Assembly: GCA_043742785.1 (NCBI GenBank)
Contig: JAYTXU010000048.1
Location: 1 to 64,000 of the forward strand
Reading direction: 5' to 3'
Source of the DNA: JACQCF01 sp043742785
GTDB taxonomy: Bacteria > Omnitrophota > Gorgyraeia > Zapsychrales > Fredricksoniimonadaceae
Length of the DNA: 64,000 bases
Shown in pieces: positions 6,551 to 15,494 of this stretch. How positions within the stretch are numbered: position 1 is the stretch's first letter; every line of letters starts with the position of its first letter. A model generated the notes under the pieces. The model did no database searches. It saw only the letters and a list, made by a program, of their open reading frames with translations, and was not told the origin of the DNA. A program made the translations under genes and the position numbers.

Positions 6551-8803
6551 TTATTCAATACCCATCAATTGCGAAGTGCGTTCAATAGTGCTTTGACGAA
6601 GCAGTTCAGTCGCGGCTTGTTCTGTTTGACTTAAGATAATTGTAGAAAGACTATCGTGCAGTTTAGGCAGGTATCGTGCATCCACACTGAAGGTTCGAAT
6701 ACCAATACCCAATAAAAATGGTAAGAACTTAGGATCAGCGGCCATATCTCCGCAAATGGAAACATCCTTATGATGCCTGGTAGCGGAATCAACAATCTTT
6801 TTTAAAGAACGCAGCACAGAAGGATGCTGTGGCAAATACAAATTAGCTACTCGTTCATTGGTACGATCAACCGCCAATAGATACTGCACCAGATCATTAG
6901 TCCCAATACTCAAGAAATCAACCTCTTGAGCAATCTCATCGATGATTTCAATCATTGAAGGCAGCTCAACCATCGCTCCAAGCTTAGGCTGACAAATTTT
7001 CTGCTTTTCTTTTTCTAGATCAAACATGCATTCCTGTACAATTCCTTTAGCCTGCCTAAATTCATCAATTGAAGAAATCATCGGAAACATAATACGCATA
7101 TTAGCCCCGTGCCCGGCTCTAAGCATGGCTCGAATTTGAGTAATAAAAACATCCCTGTGCTTTAGCGAGAATCGAATCGATCGTAGACCTAAGAATGGAT
7201 TTTCTTCTCGACCATAATTATAATAAGAAAGTATTTTATCCCCCCCCACATCAAGAGTGCGCAAGGTTACTTCCTTACCAGGCATTCCATCCACCAAACG
7301 CTTATAAATCAAACATTGCTCTTCTTCAGAGGGGAAACTGCTGCGGATCAAAAATGGGAATTCACTACGATAAAGACCAATACCGTCCGCTTTGAATTCG
7401 CTAGCCGCTTTTAAATCCCCTAACAAATTAATATTAGCCATCAACTTAACGAGAACACCATCCTTGGTATGAGGTTTTGATTGAAGTGTTTTTTTTAATT
7501 GCTCTAAATCTTTATGCAGATCTTCTCGTTCAAAAACCTTCTTAACTACTTCTTCGGAAGGATCGACATAAATATACCCGCTAAAGGCATCCAATAAAAT
7601 ACGTGTCCCTTCAGCAACAGTTAAAAGCCCAATTTCATCCGCTATCACCAAAGGAATATTCAAAGACCGAGATAAAATAGATACATGAGAAGTAACTCCA
7701 CCGTTTAAAAGAATAATGCCTTTAACCTTTTGAGAAAAGAGTTTCACTGTATCGGAAGGAAGAAGTTCACTGGCAATAACAATTCGATTTTCTAATTCTC
7801 CCTGATGCTGACTTAATCCCGTCATATTCTCTAAAAGACGTCGCCCCACATCTTTGATGTCGTAAATCTTATCCCGCAAATAGCTATCTTCAATAGCGTT
7901 GAATTTACGTACATACTCACTAACGACATTAGCAACTGCCTGCGGAGGATTAATCCCTTTATGAATAAGTGCTAAAACAGCATCTAGAAATCCTTTATCC
8001 TTAAGCATCAAAATTTGAGCTGTAAAAATAAGACCGCTAACATCCAACAGATCTCCTTCTATTTGTTTCTGTAACTGCTGCAATTGCTTTTCGGTTTCTT
8101 CCACCGCCTTATGAAAACCCTCTTCTGTTAATGACTTAGATAATCTTACCAAATGTTCAAAATCAGTCATCAGACCATCAATAACCACAGCCCCAGCCAA
8201 GGCAACTCCCTGAGAACCACTTCGGCCTTTGATAAATCTCAGATCAACAATTGGAACCGTCTTCTTTTGTTTTTGATCATTAAGAGTGATCAGGAGTCTT
8301 GCTGTTTCAATCGTGGCCGCTAACTGAGAAGTTAATGCTTTTAAAATTTCAATATCTTCAGTAGAAAAATAGTTCTTCTTCTTACTTTGGATGACCAGGA
8401 CACCTATTTCCATAGTTCCGCGCAGAATGGGAACAGCTAAGAATGATTCAAAATGCTCCTCCCCTATGCCAGGGAAAAAACGATAATTTGGATTATCACG
8501 AACTTGCCCCTCACAAATAGGTCTCTTCTCCTTAAAAGACAGACCTGTTAAACCTTCGCCAACCTTCATTTTAACTTGCCCCACTGATGAGGCATTTAAT
8601 CCTTTAGTTGCTTTTAAGATAAGCTCATTGAGGTCTTCATAATAAAAGTAAATAGAACAAACTTCACAAGCCATATGGTCGGTAACCAAAACAGTAATTT
8701 TCTGTAAGAAATCATCCATATTTCCCATGTCACGAAAAAGACCGGAAAGTTCGCTGATATCGTAAATAAGTTTGACATCATTTCGTTTGAACATAAAACC
8801 CAT
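6551..8803 (-). CDS. ptsP: GAF-domain phosphoenolpyruvate-protein phosphotransferase (enzyme I, PtsP-type)
   Basis: A 750-residue cytosolic enzyme. Residues about 15-165 form a GAF sensor domain (DHMACEVCSIYFY, GEGLTGLSF, FLAVPILRG). After a short linker comes the enzyme I N-terminal domain (SGSQGVALAGAVV). The swivelling phosphohistidine domain carries GGVTSHVSILSRSLNIPLV, with His about residue 373. The PEP-binding TIM barrel holds GIGLYRSEFPFL, GTNDLVQY and the late CGDMAADP. The enzyme would phosphorylate an HPr-type protein from PEP, as in the nitrogen PTS; no HPr gene is in the window. Two Met codons at the start (8803, 8794) lack a good Shine-Dalgarno. It is divergent from the tRNA-Pro promoter. 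Confidence 0.93.
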   Translation of the reverse strand: MGFMFKRNDVKLIYDISELSGLFRDMGNMDDFLQKITVLVTDHMACEVCSIYFYYEDLNELILKATKGLNASSVGQVKMKVGEGLTGLSFKEKRPICEGQVRDNPNYRFFPGIGEEHFESFLAVPILRGTMEIGVLVIQSKKKNYFSTEDIEILKALTSQLAATIETARLLITLNDQKQKKTVPIVDLRFIKGRSGSQGVALAGAVVIDGLMTDFEHLVRLSKSLTEEGFHKAVEETEKQLQQLQKQIEGDLLDVSGLIFTAQILMLKDKGFLDAVLALIHKGINPPQAVANVVSEYVRKFNAIEDSYLRDKIYDIKDVGRRLLENMTGLSQHQGELENRIVIASELLPSDTVKLFSQKVKGIILLNGGVTSHVSILSRSLNIPLVIADEIGLLTVAEGTRILLDAFSGYIYVDPSEEVVKKVFEREDLHKDLEQLKKTLQSKPHTKDGVLVKLMANINLLGDLKAASEFKADGIGLYRSEFPFLIRSSFPSEEEQCLIYKRLVDGMPGKEVTLRTLDVGGDKILSYYNYGREENPFLGLRSIRFSLKHRDVFITQIRAMLRAGHGANMRIMFPMISSIDEFRQAKGIVQECMFDLEKEKQKICQPKLGAMVELPSMIEIIDEIAQEVDFLSIGTNDLVQYLLAVDRTNERVANLYLPQHPSVLRSLKKIVDSATRHHKDVSICGDMAADPKFLPFLLGIGIRTFSVDARYLPKLHDSLSTIILSQTEQAATELLRQSTIERTSQLMGIE

Positions 8804-8822
8804 TTTGTACGTTTTTAAATTA

Positions 8823-8852
8823 TTTACAAGAATATTTTTTACATGCTATACT
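8823..8852 (+). promoter_or_regulatory. promoter of tRNA-Pro
   Basis: TTTACA (8823-8828), an 18-nt spacer, then TATACT (8847-8852). Transcription would start about 8859, ten bases before the tRNA. Confidence 0.6.
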
Positions 8853-8868
8853 ACAACCTCAAATTTTT

Positions 8869-8942
8869 CGGGGAGTAGCGCAGTTGGCTAGCGCGCTTGC
8901 TTTGGGAGCAAGAGGTCCCGGGTTCGAGCCCCGGCTTCCCGA
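8869..8942 (+). tRNA. tRNA-Pro (TGG)
   Basis: A plus-strand cloverleaf: acceptor CGGGGAG with CTTCCCG, D-arm GCGC-AGTTGGCTA-GCGC, anticodon loop TTTGGGA (anticodon TGG), T-arm CGGG-TTCGAGC-CCCG, discriminator A. CCA is not encoded. The following gene starts about 40 nt downstream without an obvious promoter of its own. Confidence 0.95.
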
Positions 8943-8982
8943 CTTTTCTTATACACCTAAAAAAGTATCACCATAAAACGTT

Positions 8983-11900
8983 ATGAAGCATCGATGGATT
9001 ATCATTAGCCTATCCGTTATCTTTTTCCTAACCGCTTTAACGTTTTGGGCCAATCGTATCTACTTCCCCACTGTTATTCACAAAATTGCTATTGAAGAAG
9101 CTCAAAAATTCCTTAAACGTAAGATCGAAATTGAATCCCTGCGTTTTAACTGGCTTAAAGGTGTTGTCCTTAATAACGTTAAAGTCTACCAGAAGGAATC
9201 TTCAACCGAAGTTCTTGTTGAAGCAGAAAAAGTCTCCATAGGATTGATCTTTATTCCTGGATTTAAACAACACACACTCATTCTCCCCTTTATTAATATT
9301 CAATCTCCCTCATTGCATTTAATCCATCAAGCCAATGGGCAATGGAATTTCTCTGATTTATTATCGCCTGCTGCAACAGCCAATGAAAAACCTTCTCCCC
9401 TATCAATCTCTGTAGGAAGCATCCACCTCCTCAATGGGAAAATACGTTTAGACGATGTTCAGCCTCAAGGTCTATGGACAGAATTCTTCGATCAAATTAA
9501 TCTCAAAGTAGGACTTTCATATAAGGGGATCAGCTTTGACGGATCTCTTACTCTTCCCAAGAAAGATGGCATGCTTTCTGTTAACGGCTCTTATCAACCT
9601 CTTAATCAATCTTTAAATTCAGCTCTTATTATTAAAAATATCAAACCCTTGGATTACCTTAAGATTATTCCAGTCCAGCTACCCTTTACTTTAACCAGCG
9701 GAACAATCAATGACTTAAACGCTCATTTAGACTATTCCAAAGAAAAAATTAATGTTCAAGGAGCTTGGTCTATTAAAAATATTGATATGAACTTAGCTGA
9801 TCAAAACATCAAAGCTGATATAGATGCCTTAGGCGCTGATATCTCTTTAGAAAAAGGTAAAACCTTAATTAAAGGAGATTTTTCTTTCGCAAAAACTAAA
9901 ATTACTACTCCTACCTATTCTATAACCGGAAGTTTTAAAAGCAGCATCGATCATTTTGTTATGAATTCTCCAGAAGATATTACAATCAAAGCTTCCCTCC
10001 AGACTGACAATATAACTGTCCAATTACCCCATAATCAATCCTTCCAAGGACAAATTAACGCCCTGATATCCATGGGGCATTTACAAAAAGACTCCGCTTC
10101 TTTAGAAGGAAATTTATCTATCAACCAGACTTTTCTTTCTTTAGGCGACAAACAAAACATTACCGGTCATTTAACCTTAAATAACATCAAACTTATTAAA
10201 GATAAAAACATATATTCCACAACCACCGACTTAAGATTCAACAATTTTAATTTACAACTACCGGGACAAATGTTCAAAGGCGAACTCAACGCTTCTAATT
10301 TAACAATCCATATGGATGCTAAGAATAATATAAAAATTCAAAGCCCACTTGAACTGACTAATCTAGGAATCACAACCGATAATGCTACTATTAAAGGTGC
10401 CTTACTTTTCAAGAGCATCAAAGCTATGTATGATCAAAACAATCAAACAATCGATGCGCAAACTCAAGGAACTTTAGATAAATTCACCATGGATTTAGGC
10501 AAACAAGGGACTCTTCATACAAATGCACATTTTGATATGCATATTCTACTCCCTATCAAAAATCCTTCTGGATTAGACTATAAAGGATCTCTGGCTATTG
10601 AAGAAGCTCGTTTTGAAGGACTCCCCTTAGGTACTATTAAAGATATTAATTTAACTGCTGACTTATCAACCGATACTGCGAACATACAAAACCTATCTTT
10701 CAATCTCTTAGATACTCCTATCAAAGCCAAAGGGAGTATCACTAACTTTCTAAAGCCTCAGTTAAATATGCAAGCTGAATCTAGTCGATTTGATTTAAAC
10801 AAAATTAAAGACATCGCCCCTGATCTACTTAAAGCCTATGGGTTGACTATCGATGGAGAAAGCTCTTTTAATCTGAAATTTGAAGGTCCCTTAAACGATC
10901 CTTTAAACGCTAAAATCAATGCTTTAGCAACTCTTAAAGACGTAAATATCCAAAGCTCAACACTTAAACAAAGCTTCAATAACATCTCCGCAATACTCAA
11001 AGCTGATGGAGATTCCATTTCTTGGCATGATTTCACTGCCACAATTATGGACAAACCTTTTGTCTCTACTGGTGATTTAACAAATTTTAAGAATCCTAAA
11101 ATCAACGCTTCACTTTCTTGGCAGGGAATAGAAATTAAGACGAAAATCTATAAAGATGATAACCTGATCAACATCCAAGATTTGGACGGACATTACCAAT
11201 CCGCCACTTTTTCAGCAAATGGAACAGTTGATCTCTCTAGCAAACTTCCCCAATTAGACCTAAAAAGTATTCTTAAGATTAAATTAGAAGATTTAACAAC
11301 AATTCTTCCAAACTTAAAAAAAGATTTAGACCCTCTTAAACTATCCGGTTTAGTAACCGCGAATACCACCCTGACTGGAAGCGCTTCTGATTGGAAGAAT
11401 TGGACTTTAAAAACAAGTGCTCTAAGTGAATTAATCACTGTTTATGGGTTTAAATTTAATAATTTCAATGGTGCCATCAATCAAGAAGAAGGAAAAATAA
11501 AAAAGTTCAATATTACCAGCAAGTTTTACGATGGAGATTTAAACATCCTCACAACAGCCGACATACGTGACACCTCTATTCCTTTTAATACTGCTCTCCA
11601 TATTGAAAATGTCAATTTAGAAAAACTGATTAAAGATACCGGGGCTAAAGACGAGGACTTACGAGGATTTATTGCACTGACAACTGTTGTCAATGGAACC
11701 ATTAAAGATATCTTAAATATTAAAGGGAATGGATCACTCAACATCTCACAGGGATATTTAATGAAAAAAGAATTTTCTTCTCTTTTTGTGATTTCTGAAT
11801 TAAGCAATCTGATTTTTACAGATGCAACGGCAAATTTTGAAATTGCCAATCAAGAAGTATCAACCGATAATTTTATGCTCAAGAGTGAAGGTGCTATTTT

Positions 11901-12174
11901 AAACGGAAAAGGAACGATTGGATTTAACCACAAGATCCAGTTTGAACTTCATCCTGAATTTAACACAGAAGCAATTTCTCAATCAGATTCATTCAAAAAG
12001 GGTCCTTCAGCATTAATCGCCTCGGTTGCTGGGAAATACTTAACTATCAATATTAGCGGAACCTTGGATAAACCGCAAATTCACACCATCAAACACCCGA
12101 CGGAATTTATAAAGAAAACAGGGGAGATAATTACAGAAAATGTGGGTCAAATCTTACAGGGAATTTTCCAATAA
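8983..12174 (+). CDS. AsmA/TamB-like envelope protein
   Basis: A 1063-residue protein with one N-terminal signal anchor (about residues 5-25). The rest is a long beta-rich repetitive domain typical of the AsmA/DUF748/TamB (bridge-like lipid transfer) superfamily. It starts with IEIESLRFNWLKGVVLNNVKVYQKE and has repeated S-L-x-G-x-L and G-x-I-x-x-F units. The C-terminal part (NVNLEKLIKDTGAKDEDLRG to KIQFELHPEFNT) fits the AsmA C-terminal region. Family knowledge implies a periplasm-spanning role in outer-membrane lipid or protein transport. Its last 21 bases overlap the 3' end of the convergent rdgB. No Shine-Dalgarno is visible, and expression may depend on read-through from tRNA-Pro. Confidence 0.8.
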   Translation: MKHRWIIISLSVIFFLTALTFWANRIYFPTVIHKIAIEEAQKFLKRKIEIESLRFNWLKGVVLNNVKVYQKESSTEVLVEAEKVSIGLIFIPGFKQHTLILPFINIQSPSLHLIHQANGQWNFSDLLSPAATANEKPSPLSISVGSIHLLNGKIRLDDVQPQGLWTEFFDQINLKVGLSYKGISFDGSLTLPKKDGMLSVNGSYQPLNQSLNSALIIKNIKPLDYLKIIPVQLPFTLTSGTINDLNAHLDYSKEKINVQGAWSIKNIDMNLADQNIKADIDALGADISLEKGKTLIKGDFSFAKTKITTPTYSITGSFKSSIDHFVMNSPEDITIKASLQTDNITVQLPHNQSFQGQINALISMGHLQKDSASLEGNLSINQTFLSLGDKQNITGHLTLNNIKLIKDKNIYSTTTDLRFNNFNLQLPGQMFKGELNASNLTIHMDAKNNIKIQSPLELTNLGITTDNATIKGALLFKSIKAMYDQNNQTIDAQTQGTLDKFTMDLGKQGTLHTNAHFDMHILLPIKNPSGLDYKGSLAIEEARFEGLPLGTIKDINLTADLSTDTANIQNLSFNLLDTPIKAKGSITNFLKPQLNMQAESSRFDLNKIKDIAPDLLKAYGLTIDGESSFNLKFEGPLNDPLNAKINALATLKDVNIQSSTLKQSFNNISAILKADGDSISWHDFTATIMDKPFVSTGDLTNFKNPKINASLSWQGIEIKTKIYKDDNLINIQDLDGHYQSATFSANGTVDLSSKLPQLDLKSILKIKLEDLTTILPNLKKDLDPLKLSGLVTANTTLTGSASDWKNWTLKTSALSELITVYGFKFNNFNGAINQEEGKIKKFNITSKFYDGDLNILTTADIRDTSIPFNTALHIENVNLEKLIKDTGAKDEDLRGFIALTTVVNGTIKDILNIKGNGSLNISQGYLMKKEFSSLFVISELSNLIFTDATANFEIANQEVSTDNFMLKSEGAILNGKGTIGFNHKIQFELHPEFNTEAISQSDSFKKGPSALIASVAGKYLTINISGTLDKPQIHTIKHPTEFIKKTGEIITENVGQILQGIFQ

Positions 12175-12750
12175 ACGACGAAACTTCGCAAGCGCGCGGG
12201 CTCGATGGCTGATCTTAGCTTTGATCGAAGCATCTAATTCACCAAAGGTTTTGTTATAACGAGGAACAATAAAAAGCGGGTCAAAACCAAACCCATTTTT
12301 ACCCCGATTTTGAGTGGCCACAAAACCACTGCATGTCCCTTCCACTACACCTAACTCTTTACCTTTACCATCAACCAAGGCAACCACACATCGATAACGG
12401 CATTGACGCTTGGACATAGGAACATTCTTGAGCAATTGAAATAATTTCTGATTCTTTTGACTTTCACTTTTTCCCTCGCCAGCAAAACGAGCGGAATAGA
12501 TACCTGGTGCATTGCCTAATGCCTTAACTTCAATACCAGAATCATCAGAAATAGTCATCTTGCCCGTGAGCTTGGCAATGGTGATTGCTTTCTTAAGAGC
12601 GTTGGCTTTGTAAGTCTTTCCATCTTCTACAACATCTGGAAGATTGGGATACTCTAAAATGGAGGTAACTTTGTAAGGAAGATCTGCTAAAAGTTCTTTG
12701 ATTTCAGAAACCTTGCCCTTGTTGCGCGAAGCTACGATTAATTCTTTCAT
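12154..12750 (-). CDS. rdgB: dITP/XTP pyrophosphatase
   Basis: A 198-residue enzyme of the RdgB/HAM1 (non-canonical purine NTP pyrophosphatase) family. It hydrolyses dITP, XTP and similar nucleotides to monophosphates so they are not built into DNA. Diagnostic motifs in order: the N-terminal ASRNKGKVSEIKELL, SDDSGIEVKALGNAPGIYSA, then GFGFDPLF, and SHRARALAKF near the end. Length is normal for the family. It is the last gene of the murI-que-rph-rdgB run and overlaps the convergent AsmA-like gene by 21 bp. About 100 nt of hairpin-rich DNA separate it from rph. Confidence 0.95.
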   Translation of the reverse strand: MKELIVASRNKGKVSEIKELLADLPYKVTSILEYPNLPDVVEDGKTYKANALKKAITIAKLTGKMTISDDSGIEVKALGNAPGIYSARFAGEGKSESQKNQKLFQLLKNVPMSKRQCRYRCVVALVDGKGKELGVVEGTCSGFVATQNRGKNGFGFDPLFIVPRYNKTFGELDASIKAKISHRARALAKFRRLLENSL

Positions 12751-12760
12751 AAATGAGCAC

Positions 12761-12845
12761 CTGACTTACGGAGCAACAGCGACGTCAAGTCAGCCAGTGC
12801 GAATTTATACCGTTTTGGCTGCGACCTAGCAGACAAAATCGGTAT
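12761..12845. repeat. two adjacent inverted repeats between rph and rdgB
   Basis: The first has perfect 7-bp arms CTGACTT / AAGTCAG (12761-12767, 12787-12793) around a 19-nt loop containing GACGTC. The second (12807-12845) has stems ATACCG/CGGTAT, TTTTG/CAAAA and CTGC/GCAG with one bulge and one mismatch. Neither is followed by a T-run on the transcribed strand, so they are not ordinary terminators. Confidence 0.55.
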
Positions 12846-12853
12846 TCCATAAA

Positions 12854-13570
12854 TTAAAGATCAATACCAACTAAACTCTTCTTCTGAATAGCCAACAATT
12901 CTTTAATACCTTTTTTAGCTAATTTAAGTAAGGACGCCATCTGCATTTCCGAGAACGTCCCACCTTCACCTGTTCCCTGTACTTCCACAAATTGTCCACG
13001 ACCTACCATCACAATATTCATATCTACATCCGCTTTAGAATCTTCCGCATAATTCAAATCAAGTACAGGCGTCCCTTGAAAAATACCAACACTTATGGCG
13101 GCTACATAATCTTTAATTAGTAATTTTTGAATCATCCCCTTCTTCTTCATCCAAGTAAGTGCCAACGCTAAAGCAATAAACCCTCCAGTAATCGAAGCGG
13201 TGCGAGTGCCTCCATCTCCCTCTAACACGTCGCAATCAATGCGAATTGTACGCTCACCTAAAAGCGTCATATCTACAATCGATCTGAGTGAACGACCGAT
13301 CAAACGCTGAATCTCTTCACTGCGTCCTGAAGTCTTTTCACGTCTAATACGGCTTCCACAAGAACGCGGCAGCATCCCATACTCTGCCGTTACCCAACCT
13401 TTACCGCTTCCTTTTAAAAATGGAGGAACACCCTCTTCAACAGAAGCAGAACAAATCACCTTAGTACTCCCAAATTCAATAAGGCAGGAACCCTCAGCAT
13501 TTCTCATATAATTGTTGGTAACTTTAATCTTACGCATTTGATCTGGCTTACGGCCGTCTAGTCTTTTCAT
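12854..13570 (-). CDS. rph: ribonuclease PH
   Basis: A 238-residue phosphorolytic 3'-5' exoribonuclease that trims the 3' ends of tRNA precursors. Family motifs are present: an N-terminal RLDGRKPDQMRKI, GSTKVICSASVEEGVPPFLKG, the RSLRSIVDM segment, RTIRIDCDVLEGDGGTRTASITGG (read in pieces) and the late EVQGTGEGGTFS. Length is typical (about 240). The start ATG at 13570 lies one base after the stop of queF, so the genes are co-transcribed. It pairs functionally with rdgB only through the common rph-rdgB linkage seen in many bacteria. Confidence 0.96.
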   Translation of the reverse strand: MKRLDGRKPDQMRKIKVTNNYMRNAEGSCLIEFGSTKVICSASVEEGVPPFLKGSGKGWVTAEYGMLPRSCGSRIRREKTSGRSEEIQRLIGRSLRSIVDMTLLGERTIRIDCDVLEGDGGTRTASITGGFIALALALTWMKKKGMIQKLLIKDYVAAISVGIFQGTPVLDLNYAEDSKADVDMNIVMVGRGQFVEVQGTGEGGTFSEMQMASLLKLAKKGIKELLAIQKKSLVGIDL

Positions 13571-13571
13571 T

Positions 13572-13976
13572 TTATCTTTTACCTTTCAAGAAATATTCAG
13601 CGGTCACCGTCGTTGCAATACCTCCACGAGGATTCATCACTACTTCAACTCTCATCCAGCGAGGTTTGCAGGTTCTCACACAATCATCTAATAATTTATT
13701 AACTAAATGCTCATGAAATATACCGACATTACGGTACTCAACTAAATGTAACTTTAACGACTTTAATTCCAAACAAACCTTGGCAGGTTTATAACTAATC
13801 TTAATAACCGCAAAATCCGGCAAGGCGGTCTTTGGACAAATGCAGGTAAATTCAGGAATCATTAAATCGACGATGTAATCTCTATCAGAATATTGATTCT
13901 CAAAAGCTTCAATCTCCGGCATCTTAAGTGAACGGATGTTTTTCTGACGACCTTCGTAGGAATTGACTTTCTTCAT
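13572..13976 (-). CDS. queF: 7-cyano-7-deazaguanine (preQ0) reductase
   Basis: A 134-residue enzyme of the short (type I, YkvM-like) QueF class, which reduces preQ0 to preQ1 with NADPH in queuosine synthesis. Visible signatures: EFTCICPKTALPDFAVIKIS with the catalytic Cys in the C-P-x-T context, then ELKSLKLHLVEYRNVGIFHE, the E-(S/L)K-S-x-K-x-Y/H-type motif of the family, and a C-terminal NPRGGIATTVTAEYF. It is last of the queD-queC-queE-queF series. A dispersed palindromic repeat (13994-14072) fills the gap to queE. Confidence 0.95.
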   Translation of the reverse strand: MKKVNSYEGRQKNIRSLKMPEIEAFENQYSDRDYIVDLMIPEFTCICPKTALPDFAVIKISYKPAKVCLELKSLKLHLVEYRNVGIFHEHLVNKLLDDCVRTCKPRWMRVEVVMNPRGGIATTVTAEYFLKGKR

Positions 13977-13993
13977 TTTTTCCTTTTCTTAAA

Positions 13994-14072
13994 GTCATCC
14001 CCCGAATGTTTTAACCTGCCGGCAGGCAGGTCGGGGATCCAGATTCTGGATTCCCGCTTTCGCGGGAATGAC
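13994..14072. repeat. dispersed palindromic repeat, type A copy 1
   Basis: A 79-bp element bounded by GTCAT and ATGAC. It contains the inner palindrome CCTGCCGGCAGG and the hairpin TTCCCGCTTTCGCGGGAA. A second copy with the same blocks lies at 16644-16725 inside murI. Here it sits between queE and queF and interrupts no gene. Confidence 0.85.
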
Positions 14073-14080
14073 AATATAAA

Positions 14081-14773
14081 TCACCGTAGTTTCATAAATT
14101 TGTGAACTTGGGGGAGTATTCTAACGTCTTTGAGAATTTTTGCACATGATTTCTGATACCCGACGCACTGTTCAACTATCCCTTTTTTTAAATCTAGATA
14201 ATTAGGCTGAACAATAAACAAAATCTTAGGATCCACCGATGCCACAAGTTTTGCAGCTTTTAAAACCTCATCCGCATGCGTCTCTAGCGACACCACCACC
14301 TTAATAAACACTTCTTTACTCTTGGCTATCTGCAGAAATTCTTTATGCTCCTGCCAGTAATTCTTTTGCTTAGTTGACGATGGCAATTTCATATCCATGG
14401 CAATAATATCCACATCTTTAATAATGCTTTTTAAAGCAGCGGGCAAGGTGCCATTGGTATCTAAATAAATTTTCTTTCTTGATATTTTGAGAGCACGACA
14501 GAATCCTTTTAAAAAATCCACTTGTATCAAAGGTTCTCCTCCAGTAATGCTAACTGAATGAACCCCTTCATAAAGCTCCTCAACTTGACTGAGTAAACTT
14601 TCTTTTCCTATTTCTTTATACTCACGTTTACCATCCCCGATAGAAGCCGGAGTATCACACCAAACGCAATGCATATTACACTCAAAGAAACGCACAAAGA
14701 CTTGGGGGACACCGGCATATTTCCCCTCGCCTTGAATAGATCGAAATATTTCTAGAATTTTAGCATTCATCAT
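14081..14773 (-). CDS. queE: 7-carboxy-7-deazaguanine synthase (radical SAM)
   Basis: A 230-residue radical SAM enzyme converting carboxytetrahydropterin to 7-carboxy-7-deazaguanine. The N-terminus ILEIFRSIQGEGKYAG and the cluster motif C-x3-C-x2-C within FFECNMHCVWCDTP are diagnostic, followed by VSITGGEPL and YLDTNGTLP. The start was placed at the ATG at 14773 (a second ATG follows directly). The upstream extension in the same frame is translated from a dispersed repeat (14786-14837) and lacks homology to the family. No strong Shine-Dalgarno is visible, perhaps because the repeat replaced the original upstream sequence. Confidence 0.93.
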   Translation of the reverse strand: MMNAKILEIFRSIQGEGKYAGVPQVFVRFFECNMHCVWCDTPASIGDGKREYKEIGKESLLSQVEELYEGVHSVSITGGEPLIQVDFLKGFCRALKISRKKIYLDTNGTLPAALKSIIKDVDIIAMDMKLPSSTKQKNYWQEHKEFLQIAKSKEVFIKVVVSLETHADEVLKAAKLVASVDPKILFIVQPNYLDLKKGIVEQCVGYQKSCAKILKDVRILPQVHKFMKLR

Positions 14774-14785
14774 AATATTCAACCA

Positions 14786-14837
14786 TACGGGCGACCCTCT
14801 GTGGCCGCCCTGAGCAGGCACAGGGAACATGCCCCTA
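14786..14837. repeat. dispersed palindromic repeat, type B
   Basis: Minus-strand reading begins TAGGGGCATGTTCCCTGTG and ends GGTCGCCCGTA, with GC-rich internal complementarity (CCCTGTG / CACAG-type arms). It is unlike the surrounding AT-rich sequence. The element provides the TAG stop of queC and fills the queC-queE junction. Only one copy is visible here, so its repeat status rests on resemblance to intergenic elements seen in other genomes. Confidence 0.6.
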
Positions 14838-15494
14838 CATTATTAAATCCTTAACATCTGCTTCTTCAAATCCTTTAGCACGAAACCGGCAGGAATCGCA
14901 AACACCACAGGGTTTATTTCCGCCGCTGTAACACGACCATGTCAATTCAAAAGGAACCTTTAAACTAACCGCTAACTTTACAATCTGCGCCTTAGTCATC
15001 CGAATAAGCGGCGTCTGCAAGCGTAAAGCTTTTTTCTCAACACCCGTCTTTAGACCTTTTGCCAACATAACCTGATAGCTTTTAATAAAATCTGGACGAC
15101 AATCGGGATAACCAGAATAATCAATAGCGTTGGCACCAATAAATACATCTCTGGCGCCAATGGCTTCTGCATAAGATGCGGCAAAACTTAGAAAGATAAT
15201 ATTACGTGCAGGCACATAGGTGGCAGGAATTCCCCGTCGAGTCAACGATTTATTCTTAGGTAAAGAGATATTATCATCTAAAAGCGCCGAACCCTTCCAA
15301 GGCAAAGTAATCTTGACCAAAGAATAAGAACATCTTACTTTCTTAGACAAACTGACTGCTGATTTTATTTCCCGTAGATGTCGCTGACCATAATCAAAAA
15401 TAAGACAAGAACACTGATACCCTTTTGCTTTAGCAAAATACAAGGTAGTTGCAGAATCTAATCCTCCGGATAATAAAACAACGGCTTTATTCAT
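14835..15494 (-). CDS. queC: 7-cyano-7-deazaguanine synthase
   Basis: A 219-residue ATP-dependent enzyme making preQ0 from 7-carboxy-7-deazaguanine and ammonia. The PP-loop VVLLSGGLDSATTLYFAK near the N-terminus binds ATP. FDYGQRH and YVPARNIIFLS follow. The C-terminal zinc site is C-x7-C-x2-C-x2-C in the segment CYSGGNKPCGVCDSC. It overlaps queD by 8 bp. The stop codon is the first triplet of the type B repeat, so the last residues may have been altered by that insertion; the protein length is close to normal. Confidence 0.95.
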   Translation of the reverse strand: MNKAVVLLSGGLDSATTLYFAKAKGYQCSCLIFDYGQRHLREIKSAVSLSKKVRCSYSLVKITLPWKGSALLDDNISLPKNKSLTRRGIPATYVPARNIIFLSFAASYAEAIGARDVFIGANAIDYSGYPDCRPDFIKSYQVMLAKGLKTGVEKKALRLQTPLIRMTKAQIVKLAVSLKVPFELTWSCYSGGNKPCGVCDSCRFRAKGFEEADVKDLIM

